From contig JAFVAL010000075.1 of the NCBI GenBank assembly GCA_017480565.1, positions 1 through 60,308 of the forward strand: 60,308 nucleotides of DNA. The letters run 5' to 3'. Source of the stretch: Lachnospiraceae bacterium (GTDB lineage: Bacteria > Bacillota > Clostridia > Lachnospirales > Lachnospiraceae). Shown piece by piece: positions 27,396 through 35,079 of the stretch (positions within the stretch are counted from its first letter, which is position 1; every line of letters begins with the position of its first letter). Position numbers and translations under genes: made by a program. The notes below the pieces were generated by a model. That model had not been told where the DNA came from, made no database searches, and saw only the letters and a list, made by a program, of their open reading frames with translations.

Positions 27396-28484
27396 ATGCC
27401 GATGCAAATGAGCTTCCGCTGGTACGGCGAAGGTGACAGTATCAAGCTCTCCGACATCAGGCAGATCCCTGGTGTTTCTACGATTGTCTGGGCGCTTCAC
27501 GATAAGATGCCTGGAGAGATCTGGCAGCCGGAAGAGATCGCTGAAGTGGTTGGACAGATCAAAGCTGCGGGCTTTCGCGCAGACGTTGTCGAGTCGGTCA
27601 ATGTCCACGATGACATCAAAATTGGTCTTCCGTCTCGTGACCAGTATATTGAAAACTACAAACAAACCATCCGCAATCTGGCACCGTTCGGCGTGAAGGT
27701 CATCTGTTATAATTTCATGCCGGTTTTTGACTGGACACGCACAGATCTCTTCCACCCCCTCGGTGACGGTTCCACTGCTATGTTTTATCAGAAGGATATG
27801 ATCCGTGACAATCCGAAAGATATGGCCGATTATGTGATGTCGTTCTCTGAAAAATATCACATGAATTTCCCTGGCTGGGAACCCGAGCGTATCGCAAAAC
27901 TTGACGAACTCTTTGAAGCCTACAAAGATGTTTCCAAAGAAAAGCTCTGGGAGAATCTTCGTTACTTCCTCGAGAAACTGATGCCGGTCTGCCACGAATG
28001 CGACATCAAGATGGCCGTTCATATGGACGACCCGCCGTGGGATATCTTCGGTCTCCCAAGGCTTTTAGTGGACGCAGAAAGTATCGACCGCTTCCTTCAG
28101 ATGGTGGATGATCCCTACAACTGCCTGACACTTTGCTCCGGCTCGCTTGGCGCAAATCCTAAAAACCATGTGGCAGACATCGTACGCGCTCACTGCGACC
28201 GCATCGCGTTTGCGCATATTCGCAATATCAAACACTTTGAAAATGGTGATTTCTCTGAAGCAAGCCACCGCGACTGTGACGGTGATACCGGAATCATTGA
28301 TATCCTCCGCGCTTACCATGACGGTGGTTTTGAAGGATATATCCGCCCGGATCACGGACGTCATATCTGGGGTGAGAAACCAGGCAATGTCCGTCCGGGC
28401 TACGGTCTCTACGACCGCGCCATGGGGATCATGTACATGTTAGGCGCCTGGGACCTGATGGATCAGATAGATGCGAATAAGTAA
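27396..28484 (+). CDS. uxuA: Mannonate dehydratase
   Basis: 362 aa; ATG 27396 follows AAAGGAGG, whereas the frame also has a TTG 21 bases upstream inside the leader. UxuA dehydrates D-mannonate to 2-keto-3-deoxygluconate in glucuronate breakdown. Family hallmarks: MSFRWYGEGDSIKLSDIRQ, ICYNFMPVFDWTRTDL, MAVHMDDPPWDIFGLPR, and FAHIRNIKH and the C-terminal RPDHGRHIWGE, which carry the metal-binding Cys/His residues. It is a single gene with a TATAAT -10 at 27347-27352 and its own terminator. uxaC and uxuB are not in the window. Confidence 0.95.
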   Translation: MPMQMSFRWYGEGDSIKLSDIRQIPGVSTIVWALHDKMPGEIWQPEEIAEVVGQIKAAGFRADVVESVNVHDDIKIGLPSRDQYIENYKQTIRNLAPFGVKVICYNFMPVFDWTRTDLFHPLGDGSTAMFYQKDMIRDNPKDMADYVMSFSEKYHMNFPGWEPERIAKLDELFEAYKDVSKEKLWENLRYFLEKLMPVCHECDIKMAVHMDDPPWDIFGLPRLLVDAESIDRFLQMVDDPYNCLTLCSGSLGANPKNHVADIVRAHCDRIAFAHIRNIKHFENGDFSEASHRDCDGDTGIIDILRAYHDGGFEGYIRPDHGRHIWGEKPGNVRPGYGLYDRAMGIMYMLGAWDLMDQIDANK

Positions 28485-28497
28485 AGATTAACGTAAG

Positions 28498-28522
28498 AAT
28501 GGCCGGATCATCTCCGGCCATT
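28498..28522 (+). terminator. Terminator of uxuA
   Basis: 10-bp stem (AATGGCCGGA/TCCGGCCATT), 5-base loop, followed by TCTCATTCTG. It also lies at the end of the convergent minus-strand gene. Confidence 0.82.
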
Positions 28523-28524
28523 TC

Positions 28525-29151
28525 TCATTCTGTCTTATGATTTGAAGGATTGATTAACACAACCCCGCCCTTGCGCTTTCTGTCGGTCCGCCACAGATGT
28601 CTGAGATTCATCCAGACAGGCTTCCCGTAAGAGACGACCTTAACCAGAAAGGTCTCTCCTTTTTCTTCATATCCATTGAGCAAAAACCAATGCCACATAT
28701 AGTCGTCAAGCTTCTTATCCCGGTGCAACAACATCAGATAAGGCACCGGATATCCACGCTCAATCTGATCCTTGATCAGACTCACCGCGGTCTCGACATC
28801 CTCTTCCCCACTGATTCCCTGCAAATGTACCGGCCACGTCCCAAGGCTTGACAGATACGCATAGAAACCATCGATGTAAATGTCAGTCCTATCAATTCCA
28901 GAGGCGCGTGGACTAAGAAATGGCTTCATCTGCATGCCGAAATCAAGATACTCTTCCATCGTCACATTGTTAGCATCAAAGGGATACAGCTCTTTCATGC
29001 CATGATATTTTGCCAAAAAGATGCATAAGTCGCAGGCGGTCACCGCACCGCAGCCACCGACCTTCATCCATGCATCAGCAAACCACTCCTGGTCTCCTCC
29101 GTAGCTCTCGCCAATATAAAAATGCCCTAACTCTCTTTTCATTTCATACAT
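28525..29151 (-). CDS. C39-like cysteine peptidase family protein (hypothetical)
   Basis: 208 aa, no signal peptide. The N-terminal motif VGGCGAVTACDLCIFLAKYHG resembles the Cys active-site helix of peptidase C39-like proteins (GGCGPTA...). The later WHWFLLNGYEEKGETFLVKVV resembles their catalytic His block, followed by an Asn/Asp-type position. An oxidase-like papain fold is therefore likely; substrate and activity are unknown. ATG 29151 is close to AGGGA and a second ATG 9 bases on is possible. It is followed by a terminator shared with uxuA and preceded by the PstS-like gene. Confidence 0.55.
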   Translation of the reverse strand: MYEMKRELGHFYIGESYGGDQEWFADAWMKVGGCGAVTACDLCIFLAKYHGMKELYPFDANNVTMEEYLDFGMQMKPFLSPRASGIDRTDIYIDGFYAYLSSLGTWPVHLQGISGEEDVETAVSLIKDQIERGYPVPYLMLLHRDKKLDDYMWHWFLLNGYEEKGETFLVKVVSYGKPVWMNLRHLWRTDRKRKGGVVLINPSNHKTE

Positions 29152-29168
29152 ATTCCCTAATTATAGAT

Positions 29169-30659
29169 TCATTTGGCAACACCGGCATAACCGGTCTCGC
29201 GGATCAATGTCTGGCCATCGTCAGAAAGCAAGAAATCCATCACCTTCTGCACATTAGGATTGGAATCTTTTACCTTTGCGACCGCACAAAGATCTACCAC
29301 CAAAGGATAACTCCCATTTTCAATATTTTCAAGTGTGGGTGCGACACCGTCGATTTTTAGAACCTTGACATCGCCTTCCTGATGAAGCCCTTCCAGGAAA
29401 TATCGGAATGAGTAGCCCATCGCACCTTTCTCACTGGTATATTGTGCAACGTGTTCCACAACACCAACCATGGAATCAACCGTTTCATAGGTCTTTGGCT
29501 CTTTCAACGTCGTTTTCCCCATGAAGTATTCCATCATGGTCTGGGAACCGGAATTCTTTGGTCGCTGAAACGCAATGATCGTCTCATCTTTTCCACCGAC
29601 TTCTTTCCAGTTTGTAATATCTCCGTGGTAAATGGCCTTGACCTGATCAGAAGTCAGTCCATCGATCGGATTATCCGGCTCCACAAAGAAGACAAATGCT
29701 TCCCTGCCGATCGGCCGGATATCGAGCTCAATGTTTTGATCCGTTGCTTGCCAGATCTGATCTTTCGAAGGTCTTGCACCGAAGAAGATTTCGACATGAT
29801 CCATGTCTTCCTTTTTATCATAAATTAGGCGGTCATACGCATGGATCGTGTTGGTAAATACAACAATCTTTCCGTTCTTCCAATCCACATCGCTACCGAG
29901 TGCATTTTTCTCTATGGTATCGATATCCTGATAAATTGCTTTTGCCACCGCCGCATAGACCGGATAACAAGCTTCCGCACCATCAAGCACAGGCATCTCA
30001 CTCTCTTCGGTGATATTTAAGGACGCTTCGTGATCCAGTGTCGCAAGCTTTGAATTCTGCGCATAAACCGTATAATCCGTCAAATCCGTGCTGGAATATC
30101 CATGCATGTAAGCGAATCCATGACCGGCATACTTTATCTCAGGACGATTCTGATACAGGTGATAGTTAAGACCAAACAAACAGATCAGAGCAAGCAAAGC
30201 CAAAACTGCAGGAAGAACCTTCACCTTTTCTTTGCCCAAGATCGTACAAAAGACTGCGCCGATCAAGTAGCTTAAAAAGACCGTTAAGAAAAACAAGCCA
30301 AGTTTCCCCATCAAATTCATCCACACGTAAAGGGGAAGGAAAGGAAACAAAAACACGCCAAATGTGGTCATCACCTTGCCTTCCAGGGTACCGGATGCGA
30401 TGAACATCAAGATCGTAAAAACAACAGAAAAGATGACAAGCGCATACCAGTTGATCTTCGCTGCATATAGCAATGAAAATTTTTTCCTGGAAATGAAATA
30501 TAAAAACACCAAAACCAAGAGCAAGAAGACCGCACTCACCCATTCGGGCGGTAACTTCCCACTCACAAAGATTGTGATCGCTGCAAGAAAACTCGCAACC
30601 AGCGGGAACACAATCAAAATCAACAGTGCCTGCAACAAGAAACTCTTTTTCTCCTTCAT
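29169..30659 (-). CDS. Membrane-anchored PstS-like binding protein
   Basis: 496 aa from ATG 30659, which follows GGGGGAG. Residues 1-185 contain five or six membrane helices. Residues about 190-496 form a periplasmic-binding-protein domain of the PstS-like kind: DGLTSDQVKAIYHGDITNWKEVGG, AFQRPKNSGSQTMMEYFMG and GAMGYSFRYFL are the classic PBP-like-2 phosphate-site segments. Normal PstS is a free lipoprotein with a signal Cys; here the sensor is fused to a multi-helix anchor and no pst permease is nearby. It directly follows the membrane MerR regulator gene, which suggests a sensing function. Confidence 0.72.
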   Translation of the reverse strand: MKEKKSFLLQALLILIVFPLVASFLAAITIFVSGKLPPEWVSAVFLLLVLVFLYFISRKKFSLLYAAKINWYALVIFSVVFTILMFIASGTLEGKVMTTFGVFLFPFLPLYVWMNLMGKLGLFFLTVFLSYLIGAVFCTILGKEKVKVLPAVLALLALICLFGLNYHLYQNRPEIKYAGHGFAYMHGYSSTDLTDYTVYAQNSKLATLDHEASLNITEESEMPVLDGAEACYPVYAAVAKAIYQDIDTIEKNALGSDVDWKNGKIVVFTNTIHAYDRLIYDKKEDMDHVEIFFGARPSKDQIWQATDQNIELDIRPIGREAFVFFVEPDNPIDGLTSDQVKAIYHGDITNWKEVGGKDETIIAFQRPKNSGSQTMMEYFMGKTTLKEPKTYETVDSMVGVVEHVAQYTSEKGAMGYSFRYFLEGLHQEGDVKVLKIDGVAPTLENIENGSYPLVVDLCAVAKVKDSNPNVQKVMDFLLSDDGQTLIRETGYAGVAK

Positions 30660-30681
30660 TTCCACTCCCCCAAAATAAGTT

Positions 30682-31407
30682 TTATCCTTCGTCGCCTCCC
30701 CAGACTTCCACACAGAAGCCTTTATGGCCACAAGCTGTGCATGTCAGCCTACGAGTGTTCGGCGTATGATTTGCCCAAAAGGCTTCTTTAAAACTTGGTT
30801 TAAAAACCTCATGACATTCTGGGCAAATGTATTTGACATGCGAAAAGTAATATCTGCTGATCCATATTCCCCAAACAGTGCCCACCACTGCCCAGATCAC
30901 AAACAGCCACCAGATGTCCTTGACGATCCAGAATATGATGGAAAACCACTGCAGTGCTGTCACCGGGATTCCTGTCAGAATCATCATCCAGCGCATTTTT
31001 TTGAGTTTTTTCTTTCCTTCCATAATTACGGCTATGTCACCGATGGATTCGAGAGAAAATGTCGACTGATTCTTTAGGCCGTTTTTCAACTCCCGCAGCT
31101 TTTCAAGCTTCTCCTCCTTGTCAGAGATCTCATCCGAAAGAACTCTTTCCTGCTGTTCAATCAATAACGAAATCACATTTTCCGGATGATCATCCTCCAA
31201 GATCTGAGAGATCGCGTCGATCGGAAGATCCAAGTCTCGCAGGAAGCAGATAATCTTCATACGCTTGACATCGTCTTCTGAGTAGAGTCGTCTTCCACCT
31301 TCGGAAAGCTCGCTGGGAATCAAAATACCTCTGGTATCATAGTACTGAACCGTCCGAACCGTAACACCGCAAAGCTTTGCAAGTTCTCCCGTTGTGTATT
31401 TTGACAT
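30682..31407 (-). CDS. MerR-family regulator with membrane helices and zinc ribbon
   Basis: 241 aa from ATG 31407; the site AAGGAGGTGAAAG is ideal. Residues 3-70 are a MerR winged helix (YTTGELAKLCGVTVRTVQYYDTRG, GGRRLYSEDDVKRMKII). A dimerisation coiled coil follows (residues 85-115). Then come two membrane helices (MMILTGIPVTALQWFSIIFWI, WWLFVIWAVVGTVWGIW) and a C-terminal zinc ribbon (CPEC...CTAC). The layout, DNA binding plus membrane sensor, is uncommon for MerR proteins. Its promoter has the 19-base spacer typical of MerR targets, suggesting autoregulation. The PstS-like gene follows after 22 bases. Confidence 0.8.
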   Translation of the reverse strand: MSKYTTGELAKLCGVTVRTVQYYDTRGILIPSELSEGGRRLYSEDDVKRMKIICFLRDLDLPIDAISQILEDDHPENVISLLIEQQERVLSDEISDKEEKLEKLRELKNGLKNQSTFSLESIGDIAVIMEGKKKLKKMRWMMILTGIPVTALQWFSIIFWIVKDIWWLFVIWAVVGTVWGIWISRYYFSHVKYICPECHEVFKPSFKEAFWANHTPNTRRLTCTACGHKGFCVEVWGGDEG

Positions 31408-31431
31408 AGCTTTCACCTCCTTGTGAAACGG

Positions 31432-31462
31432 ATTCTACAATATGACGCTGCGTAACAAACAA
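31432..31462 (-). promoter_or_regulatory. MerR-type promoter with 19-base spacer
   Basis: TTGTTT and TAGAAT on the minus strand are 19 bases apart, the long spacing that MerR proteins correct by DNA distortion. The spacer holds a small dyad, ACGC-A-GCGT. It ends about 25 bases before the merR-like start. Confidence 0.6.
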
Positions 31463-31478
31463 CCCCTCACGTAAGGGG
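31463..31478. terminator. Hairpin with flanking A/T runs after the Nudix gene
   Basis: CCCCT-CACGTA-AGGGG with ATTTTTT on the plus side and TTGTTTGTT on the minus side. It fits a terminator for the Nudix gene, but it also abuts the merR-like promoter and could be an extra operator. Confidence 0.6.
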
Positions 31479-31490
31479 ATTTTTTAGAAA

Positions 31491-31967
31491 TTACTCATAA
31501 TCCGACCTCAGTGTCAAATGTTCCGGCAGATTGAAGATCTCTGTTTTCATAAAGATCGGATAGAAATATTCCTTCTGTAAACGCTCAAATTCCAGCCATT
31601 CAAAGTCATGTGTATGCTGCCCCTCGTGAAGCGTAAAGCGTTCACCTCTCTCCAACAAATTCGTATCAGAAATATCCATCAGAAAGTAAAGACAGATCTC
31701 ATGATACTGAAGCTTATCCACATCTTCTGTGAAGAATCCTTGATTCAGCCATAACGGACGAACGATCTTTGCTTTGATATTCAGTTCCTCTTCCACTTCC
31801 CTGACAACGGCATGTTCAGCAGTTTCACCCATCTGAACCCGGCCGCCAGGCAAATAATAATACGGAGATCGCTCATCATGCATGGCTAAGATTTTGTCGT
31901 CTGAGATGATGACTGCGCAGACTCTATAATTAAACTTTTGATTTTCTGAAATAAATGATATGTCCAT
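31491..31967 (-). CDS. Nudix hydrolase
   Basis: 158 aa. Nudix box GRVQMGETAEHAVVREVEEELNI (residues 42-64; G-x5-E-x7-REVxEE), with Asn in place of the last canonical Gly. The protein hydrolyses a nucleoside-diphosphate-linked compound; the substrate is unknown, though the LPGGRV lead-in and the short C-terminal helix resemble general house-cleaning Nudix proteins. An extended -10 (TGGTATAAT, 32152-32157) lies about 185 bases upstream, and the leader in between carries a broken RhuM-like fragment. This is therefore the first intact gene inside the disturbed region. Confidence 0.88.
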   Translation of the reverse strand: MDISFISENQKFNYRVCAVIISDDKILAMHDERSPYYYLPGGRVQMGETAEHAVVREVEEELNIKAKIVRPLWLNQGFFTEDVDKLQYHEICLYFLMDISDTNLLERGERFTLHEGQHTHDFEWLEFERLQKEYFYPIFMKTEIFNLPEHLTLRSDYE

Positions 31968-31984
31968 AGGCTTTCTCCGATGAT

Positions 31985-32110
31985 TTAATTACTTCTTTTG
32001 AAATTTTCGACAGAAGCATCACTCTGTAGTTTACCCTCTTTAAATATCTTTCCAATGTGATAAGCCATGGATGATCTGGCCGTATCAAACAGCTCACTCT
32101 GTTGCCGTGT
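31985..32110 (-). pseudogene. Remnant of a RhuM-type (virulence-locus) DNA-binding protein
   Basis: A 41-codon open stretch between two stops. Its translation contains SELFDTARSSMAYHIGKIFK, then EGKLQSDASVENF. This matches the N-terminal pattern of RhuM/COG3943 proteins ('AELF.t.r..I..HI.nIfkeGEL...sv...f'). The rest of the gene (normally about 330 aa) is gone, and no start or ribosome site is seen. It lies in the leader of the Nudix gene. Family recognition is by eye. A different frame over the same bases is also open (about 65-100 codons) but looks meaningless. Confidence 0.5.
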
Positions 32111-32188
32111 CTAATTTGATACAACATAACGGAGCGGAAGTACCGACCGTTATTATACCACAAACTTATAAACATTCTACCCCATAGC

Positions 32189-32222
32189 AAAAAAGACACG
32201 CGACCGTAGTCGAGAGTCTTTT
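32189..32222. terminator. Imperfect hairpin with T-runs on both sides
   Basis: AAAAAAGAC...CGAC-CGTA-GTCG...GTCTTTTC. It lies just downstream of the acetyltransferase remnant and would stop transcription coming from the sirtuin side. Confidence 0.65.
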
Positions 32223-32249
32223 CGTCTTTCATTATTATTGCAATATATT

Positions 32250-32372
32250 TTACTCAATATCGTTATCAATATCTTTTATTTTTCTTGCTGGAACACCGCC
32301 GTACAGTGCGTTATCAGCCAAATCTTTTGTTACGACTGCCCCTGCAGCGACCACGACATTATTTCCAATATG
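32250..32372 (-). pseudogene. C-terminal remnant of a hexapeptide acetyltransferase
   Basis: The minus strand reads [18 protein letters not shown], then [11 protein letters not shown], and ends at TAA 32250. This is the last two coils of a left-handed beta-helix (LbH) O-acetyltransferase of the CysE/LacA/NeuD type. An in-frame TAA about 15 codons further upstream and the lack of any N-terminal part show that the gene is truncated. It sits immediately downstream of the sirtuin gene stop (32441). The rest of the gene was probably lost by a deletion or insertion. Confidence 0.72.
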
Positions 32373-32440
32373 CCTGTATCCCCAAAGGGAAAACAAATAA
32401 ACGTCTTACTGCGTATTTGTTATTCAGTTGTTTTCAGTGC

Positions 32441-33382
32441 TTACAGCTTCATCAGGATCTCACGGATGTCTCCGTTGATACAGATGGATCTGTCTATGAT
32501 TTCATCCGGTGCATATGCTTCGCCGTAATTCAGGCAGGCATATGTCGCATCCGGCCACTGGTTTACGATCTTCCAAAACTGGAACTTAATAATACCTGGC
32601 GTATTCATGCCGACTGCCGCTTCCAGGAACAGGATCTTCACATTCTTATGCCTGCGAAGGAATTCTGAATACCTCTCTGCAGCCTGATGCCAGCCTTCAT
32701 CCTCCACGAACTTGTCGTCCGATCTGAGATTCATGGTCATCGGCTCCCCGTCATCCGGGCAGTATGGAATCAGCTCCGTCGGGATCGTCATGGATATCTC
32801 CCTGCCTTCCGGAATGATCAGCTCATTGTTCTCACCGATCTCAAATCCCTGGGCCAGGATCATCTTCCGCATGATCTCTTCGTTCTCATAAGTCTTATGA
32901 GCGGATGCGCCACGCGGATTGGAGCTTTGCAGCAGTCCGTAGTCGCCCTGCGTATAGAAGAGACGCTTCTTGTCAAAGCCGGACCGCTGGAAGCAGTGGT
33001 CCACGTTGGTGGTGATCACGAAGTAGTCCTTGTCCTTCACCAGGTCATAGAGCCGGTCGTAGGTGTCATTTGGGATCGGCATATAGCGGTTAACCCAGAT
33101 GTATCTGCTCCAGTATGCCCACATCTCCTCCGGAGGACTCTCCAGAACGTAGAAACCGCCGGAATACATATCGCTGAAATGATACTTCGCCGCGAAGTCG
33201 AAGAAATACTTCTCGAACCGTTCTCCTGTATAAATGAATCCGGCGGAGGTTGAAAGCCCTGCACCGGCTCCGATCACGATAGCATCCGCTGTATCAATCT
33301 CTTCCTTAAGTCTTTTGATCTGTTCAGCCTTGCTGGCTTTACCGCGGCTTATATTTCTACTGAAATACCTCACAGCACTCAT
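32441..33382 (-). CDS. SirTM-type sirtuin (macrodomain-linked, predicted protein ADP-ribosyltransferase)
   Basis: 313 aa from ATG 33382. NAD-binding motif GAGAGLSTSAGF at residues 38-49 and TTNVDHCFQ at 124-132. Where normal deacetylase sirtuins carry the catalytic His this protein has YTQGDYG (Gln145), the mark of class-M sirtuins (SirTM), which ADP-ribosylate proteins rather than deacetylate. The canonical four zinc Cys are reduced (CPDDGEP only). A Zn-macrodomain gene, the usual eraser partner, lies 0.9 kb upstream. The ribosome site abuts the ATG, and a GTG nine bases later is a possible start. The frame is open upstream, fusing it to an alcohol-dehydrogenase-like remnant. Confidence 0.82.
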   Translation of the reverse strand: MSAVRYFSRNISRGKASKAEQIKRLKEEIDTADAIVIGAGAGLSTSAGFIYTGERFEKYFFDFAAKYHFSDMYSGGFYVLESPPEEMWAYWSRYIWVNRYMPIPNDTYDRLYDLVKDKDYFVITTNVDHCFQRSGFDKKRLFYTQGDYGLLQSSNPRGASAHKTYENEEIMRKMILAQGFEIGENNELIIPEGREISMTIPTELIPYCPDDGEPMTMNLRSDDKFVEDEGWHQAAERYSEFLRRHKNVKILFLEAAVGMNTPGIIKFQFWKIVNQWPDATYACLNYGEAYAPDEIIDRSICINGDIREILMKL

Positions 33383-33445
33383 CCCTTTCTCGATTGTTTT
33401 GCTATAACCGTTGGGCTGCTTGTTTCCGGTGTCCTTCCCTTTCCG

Positions 33446-33679
33446 ATTTAAGATCTTCCCGTTCACTTTCCCTTCATCAAGGGCGATACAGGCCTCGCGG
33501 ATATTCTCAAAATCGTAAACCGCCCCTGTCAGCGGCTTCAGCTGATGTTCATCCATAAAGCTGAAGATATCCTGCATCATCTTTACGGTCGGATAGTTGC
33601 TATAAAACCCGGTCAGGCACACGCCGTTCGGGATATCCTTGATGGGATCGAAATGATTCCATTCCTCGTCAGGCTTGTT
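33446..33679 (-). pseudogene. C-terminal piece of a zinc-type alcohol dehydrogenase/quinone reductase, in frame with the sirtuin
   Basis: About 78 codons whose translation (FDPIKDIPNGVCLTGFYSNY, then FSFMDEHQLKPLTGAVYDFE, then ACIALDEGKVNGKIL) matches the last quarter of MDR-family NAD(P)H:quinone reductases. The nucleotide-binding domain and the N-terminus are absent. There is no stop between this piece and the sirtuin, so a 441-codon frame results. No good ribosome site precedes an internal Met of this piece. I take it as a truncated gene brought in front of the sirtuin, but a translated fusion cannot be ruled out. Confidence 0.6.
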
Positions 33680-33699
33680 GAATCGACATCTTATCCGGC

Positions 33700-33717
33700 G
33701 TGCAATTACGATTGCAC
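33700..33717. promoter_or_regulatory. Inverted repeat just after the predicted transcription start
   Basis: GTGCAAT-TACG-ATTGCAC, 7-bp arms, 20 bases downstream of the -10 of the sirtuin promoter. Operator or leader hairpin. An ATG at 33719 could start a 16-codon leader peptide, but AGAGG is directly adjacent to it, so translation is doubtful. Confidence 0.45.
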
Positions 33718-33737
33718 ATCCTCTGATGAACTTGTTT

Positions 33738-33766
33738 ATTATACTCAAAGTTCCTTGATTTTTCAA
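33738..33766 (-). promoter_or_regulatory. Promoter upstream of the MDR-remnant/sirtuin frame
   Basis: TTGAAA, 17 bases, TATAAT on the minus strand. The -35 lies inside an 8-bp-arm inverted repeat (TTCCTTGA/TCAAGGAA, 33751-33770), which may also terminate the remnant frame upstream. Confidence 0.7.
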
Positions 33767-33772
33767 GGAAAA

Positions 33773-33949
33773 TCAGAACCTGTCCATATTATCCTGAGAT
33801 GCGATCTGGGCATGAGGCTCCTCATTATAACTGATATCCTCCAACAGTTCTAACGAAAAAGAATCCAGCGCAGAAGCCTCCGGATCTTCCGCTTTTCTGT
33901 ATCGAATCTTTTCTGCAAAAAGTACCAGCTCCTTATCAAGGAATTCCTT
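33773..33949 (-). pseudogene. Unrecognised C-terminal gene remnant
   Basis: 58 codons open between a stop and TGA 33773, with no ATG near the front and acidic composition (e.g. AEKIRYRKAEDPEASALDSF, then LELLEDISYNEEPHAQIASQ). It looks like real protein sequence but I do not recognise the family. A hairpin directly follows its stop. It is the only content of the 270-base gap between the sirtuin promoter and the ribbon-helix-helix gene apart from promoter elements. Confidence 0.4.
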
Positions 33950-34039
33950 TTATTGTCATTATTTCTGGATATAGTCGCATGTCCGAAAATGAGCTATACT
34001 CTATTTGTGTGAAAACATGACCGTAAAGGAGATGCTGAA

Positions 34040-34261
34040 ATGGCTGATAAAAAGGATTCCCGCCACGGAACCCTCACAGAGGCTCGCAAGGCGGCCAATA
34101 AACGTTATATTGATAAGTTCGTAGAGGTGAAGGTCAGAATGACTCCTGAGCGCCGCACAGAGGTTCAGCAGAATGCTCAGGATATGAATGAAAGCACCAC
34201 TGCCTTCATCAACAGAACGATCGATGAAACGATGAAGCGCGACAGCAAGAAAAGTAAATAA
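34040..34261 (+). CDS. Small ribbon-helix-helix/Arc-like protein
   Basis: 73 aa, basic. The central part (KFVEVKVRMTPERRTEVQQN, then ESTTAFINRTIDETMKR) has the strand-helix-helix pattern of Arc/MetJ-type DNA-binding proteins, often antitoxins or plasmid regulators. AAAGGAG lies 8 bases before the ATG, and TATACT around 34000 is a likely -10. It lies on the opposite strand between the Zn-macrodomain and sirtuin genes and has its own terminator. Whether it regulates them is unknown. No toxin-sized partner lies next to it. Confidence 0.7.
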   Translation: MADKKDSRHGTLTEARKAANKRYIDKFVEVKVRMTPERRTEVQQNAQDMNESTTAFINRTIDETMKRDSKKSK

Positions 34262-34262
34262 G

Positions 34263-34301
34263 AAAAACGGCAGATCAGGTTCATCCCTCTCAGCCGTTTT
34301 T
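34263..34301. terminator. Bidirectional terminator between the RHH gene and the macrodomain gene
   Basis: AAAAACGGC ... GCCGTTTTT with an inner AGG/CCT stem, between two convergent stops (34261 and 34311). Confidence 0.88.
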
Positions 34302-34310
34302 ACGTTTTGT

Positions 34311-35048
34311 TTATTTCAGAAGATTTTTGTAAAACAGATAATCGATATCTTTGAACACATTGAAGATCACCTTAATCCTGCTTCCAGTCGAATCCAGATA
34401 ATCCTTAACTGTCTTGACGGCGATCTCAGCTGCCCTCTCATTCGGGAACATAAATACACCTGTAGAGATACAACAGAATGCAACACTTGACAGTTCATTC
34501 TCTTCAGCCAACTTAAGAATTGACCGATAACATGATGCCAGATCTTCTTCGTTCTGTTTCGTCAGTCTGTGCTGCACGATAGGGCCGACGGTATGGATGA
34601 TATGCTTTGCAGGAAGGTTAAATGCCGGTGTGATCTTTGCCTGTCCTGTCGGTTCCGGAAAGCCCTGCTTCTCGATAATGTCATTACAGCAGAGTCTGAG
34701 CTCGATACCGGCCTTTGAACCTAAAATGTTATCCAAACACGAATGCAGCCATTGATAGCAGCCAGTGAATCCCGAATTTGCAGGATTAACCACCGCATCC
34801 ACCGCAAGTCTGGACATATCACCTTGCCAAAGATAAATTCTTTCATCTGATTCGATTGGCATAATATCTTCTATCCTTACGATGCCCTCAGCTTCGTTCT
34901 CTGCCGTCAGATATTCATCCTGGATCTTCAGGAATTCGTCGCTGATAGGTTCGGGCATACGGATATTCATAAGTCCTCGGAGCAGATCCTTCTGTTCCTT
35001 TTCATCGGAAGGAATCTTTATGTCGGATGCATCTGACCTTTCTGCCAA
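34311..35048 (-). CDS. Zn-macrodomain protein-ADP-ribose hydrolase
   Basis: 245 aa counted from a TTG at 35048. The family lead-in DLLRGLMNIRMPEPISDEFL precedes a macrodomain: VVNPANSG at 87-93 and CCISTGVFMFP near 190 bind ADP-ribose. The zinc ligands of Zn-macro enzymes are visible as GCYQWLHSC (Cys97, His102, Cys104). These enzymes remove ADP-ribose from proteins and are encoded beside SirTM sirtuins in Streptococcus, Staphylococcus and others. The start is unclear: an ATG with a plausible ribosome site (35070-35060) reads out of frame and stops after five codons, so a frameshift near 35060 or a non-ATG start must be assumed. Confidence 0.85.
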   Translation of the reverse strand: MAERSDASDIKIPSDEKEQKDLLRGLMNIRMPEPISDEFLKIQDEYLTAENEAEGIVRIEDIMPIESDERIYLWQGDMSRLAVDAVVNPANSGFTGCYQWLHSCLDNILGSKAGIELRLCCNDIIEKQGFPEPTGQAKITPAFNLPAKHIIHTVGPIVQHRLTKQNEEDLASCYRSILKLAEENELSSVAFCCISTGVFMFPNERAAEIAVKTVKDYLDSTGSRIKVIFNVFKDIDYLFYKNLLK

Positions 35049-35079
35049 TAACTGTTCAATCAGCCATATTCATTGCTCT

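Noticed and set aside
31930-32232. 100-codon minus-strand frame overlapping the Nudix start
   Set aside because: No usable ribosome site, overlaps the Nudix gene, crosses a promoter element, and a different frame of the same bases carries the RhuM-like remnant.
33717-33719. 16-codon leader peptide with two cysteines before the sirtuin
   Set aside because: The AGAGG directly touches the ATG, leaving no spacing, and nothing suggests an attenuation function.
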